From NCBI GenBank assembly GCA_900548505.1, contig URKI01000066.1:1-9324 (forward strand): DNA of 9,324 nt. Direction: 5' to 3'. Under the pieces are notes generated by a model. That model saw only the letters and a list, made by a program, of their open reading frames with translations, was not told where the DNA came from and did not search any database. Origin of the DNA: an uncultured Oscillibacter sp. (GTDB lineage: Bacteria > Bacillota > Clostridia > Oscillospirales > Oscillospiraceae). A program made the position numbers and the translations under genes. Shown in pieces: positions 1-5,666 of this stretch (the stretch's first letter is position 1; each line of letters starts with the position of its first letter).

Positions 1-328
1 GCTATAGAGCGACTTTGTTAATAGAATTTGCATACAGAAAGAAAACGGCCGAGGCAGAAAAAGTGGCTTGGCGGATAGATAGGAGAAGAGTGAGTTGCTG
101 GAGATAAAACCATAGAGGAGAAAAAGTTATATTTTAGCGCAGATTTTTGTGTTAGGCCTCTTTAATGGCAGATATGGGAAAATTACACATTAAGGCAGTA
201 CCAAAGATCAGAATTGGTTCGTTGTATACCTGCACTATGGATTTGGAAAGGTTAACGGCCTGTTGAATGAATGAAGTCAGAGGCGGCAGAGCACTCTGAC
301 TCCATTTAACACTAAATTCCCGAAAGAC
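1..328. other. A/T-richer stretch without a convincing gene
   Basis: No ORF with a ribosome binding site is visible on either strand. The most protein-like fragment is a 33-codon plus-strand ORF at 165-266 (starts MADMGKLHIKAV, stops TGA). It lacks a Shine-Dalgarno sequence and is preceded by an in-frame TAG, so it may be the remnant of a larger gene. An 8-bp inverted repeat (AGTCAGAG at 275-282, CTCTGACT at 294-301) lies downstream of the minus-strand gene at 329. It has no T-tract in either direction, so it is not a clear intrinsic terminator. The composition looks unlike the GC-richer genes at the right of the window. Confidence 0.5.
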
Positions 329-1657
329 TTATTTGATTGTCACTGCCCTGAGATGTCTGGGCAGGGAGCCTACAACGATTAGTTTTTTAGCGTCATCGTG
401 CAAGAAATAAATTCGAAGCAGGTTTTCAGGGTCGTTTCCCACACGAAGATGATAATCCAATGCACTTTCCACGGGTTTCCCCGCAGTGCCGATAAAGTAT
501 TTGATCTTATACTGCACTGGAGTGAACTCAATCGTTGTAGTTCCTGTTGGCTTCACTTCAAACGGACGGCCATACTTTTTGGAGCACCGGCTGTTCATCT
601 CAGCAGTGGAAATGCGGGCATATCTCCGCTCCCAGTAGTCGGTTGCCAAAAAGTCTAGTGCATCGCAGATCAGTTCAACGCTGATGGATTTTGCGTTTTT
701 CTCCTCAAGAAGCGCTTTCGCCTTTGGGTGAATGACGAGTCTGCCAGCGAAATAATGTTCAACCCATGCAGCGATTTGACTATGCTCAGTTGGGCGACTG
801 AGTTTTCTTTTTAAGTAGGCGATATATTCATCTTTTTCAGCCAGCAGCTGTCTGGCTCTCAGTCGCTCTTTCTCATTTTCCCTCCGAAGCAGCTCTTTTT
901 CTTTTTCCAGCCGATCCTGATACTGCTTTTGGCGTTCCGGCTGTTCAGCCAAAGCCTGACAAGCGGTTTCTTTTTCACGGAGCTTTTCTTGCCACTGGGC
1001 ATCGTTTAAGGCAATCTTCTGTGCCCACAAATCAGAGGTTTCTGCAGATTGCTGCATCGCAACAGCAGAACTGCGGAGCAAGCCTTCCCGGGCAGCAGAC
1101 AAAAACTGGATGTTCCCGAAGGTTACCGGTTTCCCACGGGAGTAGCCATATATCTCATTCCGCAGCCGATCCATGGCTTCTTCCTGGCGGGCTTTGGATG
1201 GCTTGTAGGGAATGACGTGAGATTTGCCGCCAAAAGAAGTTGGCTCAAGGACGATAATATCCCCGGATTGAGCAAAAACGCCGGATGCTGAGCGGAATCG
1301 ATCCATCAAAAGGTCATCCAGTATATAGCTCCGGCAGAACGCCACGCCATATTTTGCGAATGTTTCAACATCATATGGCAACTTGCTGGCAACAGGCTTT
1401 GCAATAGGAACCCCGGGGATCTGCGTCCCGACAGGAAAAACCTGTGTTGGCAGACGGCTGCTGTTCAAGATGAAATCAGGAACATCAGGAACCGATGGCT
1501 GAGATTCTCTTGGGTAAGTAAATATAACACAGGGAAGTTGATTTCCCGGGTCTTTCCAAATGGAAAGCATCGTTTTCAGCTGTTCCGCGGTAGTGATCTT
1601 CGTGGGCTCGTGGGTCAGTTTTGAAAGCTGCTTTAATCCGAAATCAGGGTGATCCAC
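329..1657 (-). CDS. Unrecognised coiled-coil protein, possibly 5'-truncated
   Basis: 442 codons counted from a GTG at 1657. I do not recognise the family. Seen: a mixed N-terminal region (about residues 1-190, with a beta-rich SGDIIVLEP segment near 131-139). Then a long, highly charged Glu/Lys/Arg/Gln helix, almost certainly coiled coil (about 205-290). Then a compact C-terminal domain (about 295-442) ending in RIYFLHDD and VVGSLPRHL. That tail has a beta-strand look faintly like RelE-type folds, but this is speculation. The GTG has no Shine-Dalgarno sequence. The same frame stays protein-like for 24 codons upstream (PAEVYRLAFIRRL) until an amber stop at 1730-1732 without an obvious start. 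The gene is therefore either misplaced at its start or a truncated or frameshifted remnant. No partner gene is adjacent, and composition suggests accessory DNA. Confidence 0.6.
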   Translation of the reverse strand: MDHPDFGLKQLSKLTHEPTKITTAEQLKTMLSIWKDPGNQLPCVIFTYPRESQPSVPDVPDFILNSSRLPTQVFPVGTQIPGVPIAKPVASKLPYDVETFAKYGVAFCRSYILDDLLMDRFRSASGVFAQSGDIIVLEPTSFGGKSHVIPYKPSKARQEEAMDRLRNEIYGYSRGKPVTFGNIQFLSAAREGLLRSSAVAMQQSAETSDLWAQKIALNDAQWQEKLREKETACQALAEQPERQKQYQDRLEKEKELLRRENEKERLRARQLLAEKDEYIAYLKRKLSRPTEHSQIAAWVEHYFAGRLVIHPKAKALLEEKNAKSISVELICDALDFLATDYWERRYARISTAEMNSRCSKKYGRPFEVKPTGTTTIEFTPVQYKIKYFIGTAGKPVESALDYHLRVGNDPENLLRIYFLHDDAKKLIVVGSLPRHLRAVTIK

Positions 1658-1956
1658 AAGGCGCCGGATAAATGCCAGACGGTAAACTTCCGCCGGCTGC
1701 GGAGTGCTGTCCGAAATTGTACGCCTCTTCTAAATAAAGAACAACGGTAAAGAACATTTTTCGGCATGTCAGAATTCCGCTTGCCGCTTTATGCTGCGGG
1801 TTTATGCTTGAAGAGCTCTTCTCATTCACGAGAACGAAGAAACGCATTCGGCACGGGCAGATGCGTTCGTTCCGCATGATTCGGACAAAAGAGATCTCCT
1901 CCGGTTTTGATGGAGATTATGAAAAAGGAGGGCCGCCAATGGCCCTCCTTTTTCGG
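1658..1956. other. Gap with inverted repeats, no convincing gene
   Basis: About 300 bases between two minus-strand genes. A 77-codon minus-strand ORF (1877-1644) covers it in a different frame from the 442-codon gene. It has no properly spaced ribosome binding site and no recognised domain. The part from 1730 to 1660 could hold the lost 5' end of that gene. Visible structure: a perfect 12-bp palindrome GAAGAGCTCTTC (1810-1821) and an imperfect stem pairing 1832-1847 with 1861-1872 (12 bp with a 4-base bulge). An alternative small stem is ATGCG (1861-1865) with CGCAT (1873-1877). No promoter was confidently identified. Confidence 0.4.
1922..1953 (-). terminator. Intrinsic terminator of the YcxB-like operon
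   Basis: A perfect 13-bp stem (1922-1934 with 1941-1953) has a 6-base loop and a GGAGGGCC core flanked by A5/T5. On the minus strand it starts 3 bases after the TAA at 1959-1957 and ends in a T-run, as expected for a Rho-independent terminator. The A/T flanks are symmetrical, so it could also stop transcription on the plus strand. Confidence 0.9.
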
Positions 1957-2337
1957 TTACAATGTATTTTCCCCGGAAAACTCCACCTCCAGCGGCTCTT
2001 TGGACTGGCTGATGTACTGGCGGGACTCCCGGAGTCGCTGTTCCATTTCTGCGATTTCTGCCCGGAGCTGACGGCGGCTTTTTGTCCGGTTCATCTGTAA
2101 AAAGAGATGGTACCGCTCCTGCAGGGTCTCTGCCTTCGGCGGAAACGTAATGACCGTATCACCGATCTTGTTGCCTGCCAGTTCATTCCGGCAGATCTCA
2201 TCATCCATGACTGCCATATAGAGCGCGGATCGGGTGAACTCCCTGAGCGGCATCCGAATGCTTCTGCGCCAGCAGGCACTGACGCCAGCGGCGGCTGCCA
2301 GACAGCTGAGGGCTGCGATTTGATGGCTCTTTTTCAT
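1957..2337 (-). CDS. Small membrane-anchored or lipoprotein-like protein, unknown
   Basis: 126 residues, family not recognised. The N-terminus is Lys-rich followed by a short hydrophobic stretch (about 7-21, AALSCLAAAAGVSAC). VSAC at 19-22 fits a lipobox, but the Trp-Arg-Arg straight after Cys22 is unusual for a lipoprotein and would also fit a single-pass signal anchor. Residues about 78-112 are charged and heptad-like (NRTKSRRQLRAEIAEMEQRL), suggesting a coiled coil or membrane-proximal helix. The start ATG has an excellent GGAGG (2346-2350 region) that overlaps the last codons of the upstream gene, with a 6-base gap between stop and start. The two genes therefore form one transcript, probably with coupled translation. 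The gene ends directly at the terminator. A role together with the YcxB-like protein at the membrane is inference only. Confidence 0.7.
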   Translation of the reverse strand: MKKSHQIAALSCLAAAAGVSACWRRSIRMPLREFTRSALYMAVMDDEICRNELAGNKIGDTVITFPPKAETLQERYHLFLQMNRTKSRRQLRAEIAEMEQRLRESRQYISQSKEPLEVEFSGENTL

Positions 2338-2343
2338 ATTCCT

Positions 2344-2859
2344 TTATCCTCCAATGTTCTGGATGCTGCGGCCGGATTTTTCCTCTAAAAAACGATAGAA
2401 TTCTGAGATGCTGCCGCCCTCCAACGTTGCCTTCTCCACGGCCAGGGCATGATTCCTTCCCAACACAAAAACGAGATGATTTCTGGTCTCTGCCAGCGCG
2501 AGGATCTTGTTATACGGCCACTTGGATTCCGCGGCGGCGGTTTTGGTGAGGTAATAATCGGCGTAGAATGTGGTATCGGCAAAGTCGTTGCCTGGCAGGC
2601 CTTTGCGTCTTGCAAAATAACCGTTGAGTGCATCTTCTTTCCAGTCAAGCAGCAGCAAAGCGGTAATGGTCGTACAATGGAGCACCGTTTGCCAGACGAT
2701 TCCCCAGGACAGCCAGAGGGCTACCAGGAGGAGTCCGATGACGATGTAGGCATAAAGGTGGAATATGCGGTTTCTTTTGGCGCCAACGGTTTTTCGGACT
2801 GCCCGTGCCATGGCAGTCAGTGCTTTTTGATCGTATGTGGTATGGCAAGTAAATTCCAT
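2344..2859 (-). CDS. YcxB-like membrane protein
   Basis: 171 residues from the ATG at 2859, chosen because GGAGG lies 5 bases upstream. A GTG seven codons earlier (2880) is open but has no such site. Two closely spaced hydrophobic helices (about 33-52 and 54-71) are followed by a soluble C-terminal domain (about 75-165). The C-terminal pattern NHLVFVLGRNHALAVEK, then a short acidic helix SEFYRFLEEKSG, matches the YcxB-like domain family. Those proteins are cytoplasmic-membrane proteins with two helices and a PH-like soluble domain, and their biochemical role is unknown. It is first of a two-gene minus-strand operon with the small protein at 1957-2337, behind a putative extended -10 promoter at 2908-2936. 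Family call from memory of the pattern, moderately confident. Confidence 0.75.
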   Translation of the reverse strand: MEFTCHTTYDQKALTAMARAVRKTVGAKRNRIFHLYAYIVIGLLLVALWLSWGIVWQTVLHCTTITALLLLDWKEDALNGYFARRKGLPGNDFADTTFYADYYLTKTAAAESKWPYNKILALAETRNHLVFVLGRNHALAVEKATLEGGSISEFYRFLEEKSGRSIQNIGG

Positions 2860-2907
2860 AAGTACCTCCGGGGCCGTCACGGCAGTGCATATTAGAAAGT
2901 GGGCTTT

Positions 2908-2936
2908 ACTATAGCAGATAAAAATGCAGCTGGCAT
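2908..2936 (-). promoter_or_regulatory. Putative promoter of the YcxB-like operon
   Basis: On the minus strand: -10 TATAGT (2913-2908) preceded by TGC, giving an extended -10, and a weak -35 ATGCCA (2936-2931) at a 17-base spacer. The predicted start near 2901 gives a leader of about 40 bases before the ATG at 2859. Confidence 0.55.
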
Positions 2937-2952
2937 AAATATTTCCTTAAGT

Positions 2953-2964
2953 ATTCTTAAGAAT
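2953..2964. repeat. Perfect 12-bp palindrome between divergent promoters
   Basis: ATTCTTAAGAAT is self-complementary, and CTTAAG recurs 10 bases to the left (2946-2951 and 2956-2961). It sits between the leftward YcxB-like promoter and the rightward hydrolase promoter, so a regulator site is possible. Short A/T-rich palindromes also arise by chance. Confidence 0.35.
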
Positions 2965-3014
2965 GTGCGATTTCCGCGGATCGGATCCATTTCGCGGTTG
3001 ATAAAGCGGGGACC

Positions 3015-3042
3015 TTGCTGTTTTTTCTGAAGTATGTATAAT
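3015..3042 (+). promoter_or_regulatory. Putative promoter of the membrane hydrolase gene
   Basis: TTGCTG (3015-3020), a 16-base spacer, then a consensus TATAAT (3037-3042). The start of transcription would be near 3049, leaving a leader of about 170 bases before the ATG at 3219. It is the best -10 match in this intergenic region. Confidence 0.6.
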
Positions 3043-3119
3043 GGAGTGTGCGCAGATATTCTGCTGTGTTGTGATTGCCTGAAGGAGTTTCCCTATCGGT
3101 TTGGCGGAGGAATCTTGAG

Positions 3120-3155
3120 ATGCAGGTGTTTGATGTGCGCTTTCCCAAGGCATAA
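3120..3155 (+). CDS. Possible 11-residue leader peptide
   Basis: An ATG at 3120 has a strong GGAGG (3106-3110) at 9-base spacing and reads MQVFDVRFPKA before TAA. It lies inside the long leader of the hydrolase gene. A GC-rich segment with GGCC repeats (3156-3157 and 3179-3182 region) follows and could form a hairpin. This resembles a leader-peptide arrangement, but no codon bias toward one amino acid is present. It might equally be a chance ribosome binding site or the start of a decayed gene. Confidence 0.3.
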   Translation: MQVFDVRFPKA

Positions 3156-3218
3156 GGCCGGCGCTGCTGTACCATCCGGGCCTAGCCGCCCCAGAACGAG
3201 CAATGAGGTGATTGGAGC

Positions 3219-3929
3219 ATGAAAATCAAGCGGGGCTCCCGACGCAAAAAATGGCTGATTGCCGGCGGGATCGCTTTTCTGACGCTGGCCATTCTGGCCG
3301 GAGCGTTTTTCTGGTATGTGTCCGATTACTACCGGGCGGAGGATGTGGCCCTTGCGGTGATGGCTCAGGACAAGGGCATCACCCGGCAGGACGATCTGAC
3401 CATCTTATCCCCAACGTATCCCACCGATACCGCCATTATTTTCTACCCCGGTGCCAAGGTGGAGGCAGAGGCCTATCTGCCTTTGTTGGATCAGATCCGG
3501 CAGACCGGCGTCACCTGTATTCTGGTACATATGCCTTTCCGTATGGCAATTTTTGACGCTGATGCGGCGGAAGAGGTCATCGCACAGTTCCCGGAGATCC
3601 GGCACTGGTATATCGCCGGGCACTCCATGGGCGGCGCCATGGCGTCCAAATTTGCCGCAGACCATCCTGACCAGGTGGATGGGCTCATTCTGATGGGCGC
3701 CTACATCTACGGTGATTATCCGGATGAAGATACCCTGACCATCTACGGCTCTCTCAACCAGAGCGTGGAGGACCATATCGATTACACAGAGAATATCGTG
3801 GAGATCGAAGGCGGCAACCACGCCCAGTTCGGCAACTATGGCCCCCAGAAGGGAGATCTTCCCGCGACCATCTCCGCCCAGGAGCAGCAGCGGCAGACGG
3901 TGGCCGCCATTGAGGCTTTCCTGGAATAG
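3219..3929 (+). CDS. Membrane-anchored alpha/beta hydrolase
   Basis: 236 residues. A basic N-terminus (KIKRGSRRKK) and one hydrophobic helix (about 12-33) predict a signal anchor with the enzyme domain outside the cytoplasm. The domain has the alpha/beta-hydrolase order: strand AIIFYPG (73-78), nucleophile elbow GHSMGG with Ser136, and the late histidine motif EGGNHAQFG with His201, followed by NYGPQKGD. This fits the small Abhydrolase_5-type proteins common in Clostridia. The substrate is unknown. The usual acidic residue after the IYGS strand (often GSxD) is not there (GSLNQS), so the triad acid is uncertain. Asp185 or Asp188 are nearby candidates. The start is supported by GAGGTG about 8 bases upstream. 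The next gene follows after 99 bases with its own promoter. Confidence 0.85.
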   Translation: MKIKRGSRRKKWLIAGGIAFLTLAILAGAFFWYVSDYYRAEDVALAVMAQDKGITRQDDLTILSPTYPTDTAIIFYPGAKVEAEAYLPLLDQIRQTGVTCILVHMPFRMAIFDADAAEEVIAQFPEIRHWYIAGHSMGGAMASKFAADHPDQVDGLILMGAYIYGDYPDEDTLTIYGSLNQSVEDHIDYTENIVEIEGGNHAQFGNYGPQKGDLPATISAQEQQRQTVAAIEAFLE

Positions 3930-3956
3930 ATGCTTTCCGCGCATAAAAGCAAATAG

Positions 3957-3984
3957 AAAATGAGCATTTTACATTCCAGAATGT
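3957..3984. repeat. Two abutting 14-bp palindromes at the flavodoxin promoter
   Basis: AAAATG-AG-CATTTT (3957-3970) is followed without a gap by ACATTC-CA-GAATGT (3971-3984). Both have perfect 6-bp arms around a 2-base centre. The pair ends upstream of and overlaps the -35 element, and extends into the spacer. Such an arrangement would suit a pair of dimeric repressors or an activator site. The regulator is not identifiable from the window. Confidence 0.6.
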
Positions 3985-3996
3985 CGGATCTACAAT
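3968..3996 (+). promoter_or_regulatory. Promoter of the flavodoxin gene
   Basis: TTTACA (3968-3973), a 17-base spacer and TACAAT (3991-3996) form a near-consensus housekeeping promoter. The start of transcription is predicted near 4003, about 26 bases before the ATG. The second palindrome lies across the -35/spacer junction. Confidence 0.75.
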
Positions 3997-4028
3997 AGGG
4001 ACAGAAAATGCGTAAGGAGGATGTACAC

Positions 4029-4505
4029 ATGAACGCATTGGTCGCTTATTTTTCTGCTACCGGCACCACTGCCAGGGCGGCAAAGGCTCTGGCAAAGGCT
4101 GTGGGCGGGGAGCTCTATGAGATCAAGCCCGCCGTCCCTTACACCAGCGCCGACCTGAACTGGATGGACAAGCGCTCCCGCTCCAGCGTGGAGATGCAGG
4201 ATGCCCATTCCCGTCCCGCTCTGGCCGACACGAACGCTCCGGTAGCCGGTCATGATGTCATTTTCTTGGGCTTCCCTGTGTGGTGGTATGTGGCGCCCAC
4301 CATCCTCAACACCTTCCTGGAGGCCTATGACTTTGCCGGAAAAACCATCGTTCTCTTCGCTACCTCCGGCGGCAGCGGTCTGGGCAAGTCGGCCGCGGGG
4401 CTCCAGACCAGCGCTCCTGGCGCCAAGATCGTAGATGGCCGGATGCTCAATGGCCGCTTGAATGAAGCGGAGCTGAAGGCCTGGGCGGAAGAGCTGAAAC
4501 TGTAA
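4029..4505 (+). CDS. Flavodoxin
   Basis: 158 residues from the ATG at 4029. That start is preferred over the in-frame ATG at 4008 because TAAGGAGG (4013-4020) is 8 bases before it. The FMN phosphate-binding loop is SATGTT (9-14) directly after the first beta strand. Later segments typical of the flavodoxin fold are GFPVWWYVAP (81-90), whose aromatic residues are placed to stack on the flavin, and ATSGGSGLGKS (111-121). Flavodoxins of this short type bind FMN in the cytoplasm and carry electrons, sometimes as oxidative-stress or quinone-protective proteins. The partner is unknown here. It appears monocistronic, between its own promoter with palindromic sites and the terminator at 4527. Confidence 0.9.
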   Translation: MNALVAYFSATGTTARAAKALAKAVGGELYEIKPAVPYTSADLNWMDKRSRSSVEMQDAHSRPALADTNAPVAGHDVIFLGFPVWWYVAPTILNTFLEAYDFAGKTIVLFATSGGSGLGKSAAGLQTSAPGAKIVDGRMLNGRLNEAELKAWAEELKL

Positions 4506-4526
4506 AGTATCCCGGATATAAAAAAT

Positions 4527-4559
4527 GAGGAGTGTCGATTGAGACACTCCTCGTTTTTT
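4527..4559. terminator. Bidirectional intrinsic terminator
   Basis: A perfect 10-bp stem GAGGAGTGTC (4527-4536) / GACACTCCTC (4543-4552) has a 6-base loop, followed by GT6 on the plus strand. On the minus strand the same stem is followed by A then T6. It therefore ends the flavodoxin transcript (stop at 4505) and, since the acetyltransferase stop overlaps it (4558-4560), the convergent operon too. Confidence 0.92.
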
Positions 4560-5001
4560 ATATTTCTCTTTGCAGATACACCATATCCACCAGTTGAACC
4601 CCGCACTCGCAGATAGGGTGGTCGTAGTGGTCGATGAAAAAGTTCTTAATTAGGTGGTGCCTGCAAAAGCCGCAGGATTCATAAAAGGGGATGGTGGATG
4701 GGCTGTCTCCGGTGCCTACTTGCAGCACGGTATACTGTCCTTTATAAGTTTGGATGATGTAATCTACCAGAGCTTTTCCGTACCCCTTGCCCTGAAAGCC
4801 TGGCTTCACGGCAATGTTTTTCAGTTCCAGGATGCCGTCACCCTCGTCCGTGACCACGCATTCGGCTTTGACTCCGCTGTTCTCCAGCACATACATGGTC
4901 CCACGCTCCAGATAGCGGTCGATCATGTCCTCCTGTTCGTCTGCCAGCAGAAGCAAGTCCAGATGCTGCTTTTTATTGGTTTCAATTTCCTTGATCTCCA
5001 T
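4558..5001 (-). CDS. GNAT-family N-acetyltransferase
   Basis: 147 residues from the ATG at 5001. GGTGAG lies about 7-9 bases upstream, and an alternative GTG at 5013 overlaps the stop of the upstream gene (GTGA). The acetyl-CoA-binding signature is clear: strand LELKNIAVKPGF (58-69) followed by QGKGYG (70-75), the Q/R-x-x-G-x-G/A loop, then helix KALVDYI. FYESCGF (107-112) is the usual GNAT motif B. The N-terminal LLADEQEDMIDRYLERG and C-terminal GVQLVDMVYL are typical of a Firmicutes subfamily without an assigned substrate. It is second in a two-gene operon behind the RibD/DHFR-like reductase, so translation is likely coupled. The substrate (small molecule or protein amine) cannot be told from sequence. 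Confidence 0.9.
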   Translation of the reverse strand: MEIKEIETNKKQHLDLLLLADEQEDMIDRYLERGTMYVLENSGVKAECVVTDEGDGILELKNIAVKPGFQGKGYGKALVDYIIQTYKGQYTVLQVGTGDSPSTIPFYESCGFCRHHLIKNFFIDHYDHPICECGVQLVDMVYLQREI

Positions 5002-5009
5002 ACCTGCAC

Positions 5010-5540
5010 TCACCGCTTTTCATACACCAGATCCACGATCCCGTTCCAATGCTCTGTTCTCACCAGCTTCAGCGGCAGCTCCTGAGAAAGCTCCGGGAAC
5101 AGCTCCACGCCGCTGCCAAGGACTGTGGGGATGATGGACAGCCACAGCTGATCGATGCCTCCCTCTTTCAAAAGCTGCCCGGCTACGGACGCACCGCCGC
5201 AGATCCAGATGTTGCCCGTATGCTCCGATTTCAGTTTGTCCGTCAGGACAGTCAGCGCCCCGTTCCAGAAGAAAATGTTCTCCTGGTCCTCTGCCCGCCG
5301 GTGGGTCACCACATAACAGGGACGACCTTCATAGGGCCAGTGGTCCGGGGAGAGTTCCGTGACCAGCTGGTGATAGGTGGTCCAGCCCATGACGATGGCG
5401 TCCACTGTATCCAGAAATGCCGGGTAACTGCCAGGGGCATCCGGCTGGCTGCCGTCGCCCGCCAGCCAATCCACGCCGCCCTGTTTGTCTGCTATATAAC
5501 CGTCTATGCTCATGGCGAGATATAATACGATTTTTCCCAT
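5010..5540 (-). CDS. Dihydrofolate reductase/RibD C-terminal-domain family protein
   Basis: 176 residues from the ATG at 5540, chosen because GGAGG lies 8 bases upstream. The ATG two codons earlier would be only 2 bases from it. The family signature is seen at KIVLYLAMSIDGYIAD (3-18) and GGVDWL (20-25), then VMGWTTYHQL in the middle, then IWICGGASVAGQLL with IDQLWLSIIPTVLGSG toward the end. These are the NADPH-binding and fold-defining segments of the RibD_C/YyaP-like group. The members are reductases of unknown substrate, distinct from true FolA and from full riboflavin-pathway RibD, since no deaminase domain is present. It heads a leftward operon with the GNAT gene and is divergent from the WYL regulator, which may control it. 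Confidence 0.88.
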   Translation of the reverse strand: MGKIVLYLAMSIDGYIADKQGGVDWLAGDGSQPDAPGSYPAFLDTVDAIVMGWTTYHQLVTELSPDHWPYEGRPCYVVTHRRAEDQENIFFWNGALTVLTDKLKSEHTGNIWICGGASVAGQLLKEGGIDQLWLSIIPTVLGSGVELFPELSQELPLKLVRTEHWNGIVDLVYEKR

Positions 5541-5562
5541 AGCCATTTCCTCCATTGTCCCC

Positions 5563-5591
5563 ATTGTACCCAAGCGTATGGAAAAGAACAA
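5563..5591 (-). promoter_or_regulatory. Promoter of the reductase-GNAT operon
   Basis: On the minus strand: -35 TTGTTC (5591-5586), a 17-base spacer, -10 TACAAT (5568-5563). The predicted start near 5556 leaves about 16 bases of leader, which holds the GGAGG. Confidence 0.7.
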
Positions 5592-5627
5592 GACAAAAGA
5601 AACATGACATACAGTTGTCCGGTTCCT

Positions 5628-5637
5628 GTGCTATAAT
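5628..5637 (+). promoter_or_regulatory. Extended -10 promoter of the WYL operon
   Basis: TGTGC followed by TATAAT (5632-5637) gives a consensus -10 with the TGn extension. No good -35 lies at 16-18 bases. The predicted start near 5644 is 23 bases before the ATG at 5667. It lies within 50 bases of the divergent reductase promoter, so one DNA-binding protein could affect both. Confidence 0.65.
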
Positions 5638-5666
5638 ACAGAAAAAAGAGGGGAGGGGAGCCCTGC

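Noticed and set aside
275..301. 8-bp hairpin as terminator of the coiled-coil gene
   Set aside because: No T-tract on either strand.
1804..2100. 98-codon plus-strand ORF
   Set aside because: Runs through the terminator hairpin and antisense to the small membrane protein; no ribosome binding site.
3034..3222. 62-codon Cys-rich plus-strand ORF ending ATGA at the hydrolase start
   Set aside because: Its ATG lies inside the -10 element, upstream of the predicted transcript start, and has no ribosome binding site.
3405..3944. 179-codon minus-strand ORF
   Set aside because: Antisense shadow of the alpha/beta hydrolase.
3931..3950. TGCTTT/AAAGCA hairpin after the hydrolase stop
   Set aside because: Only 6 bp and not followed by a T-run.
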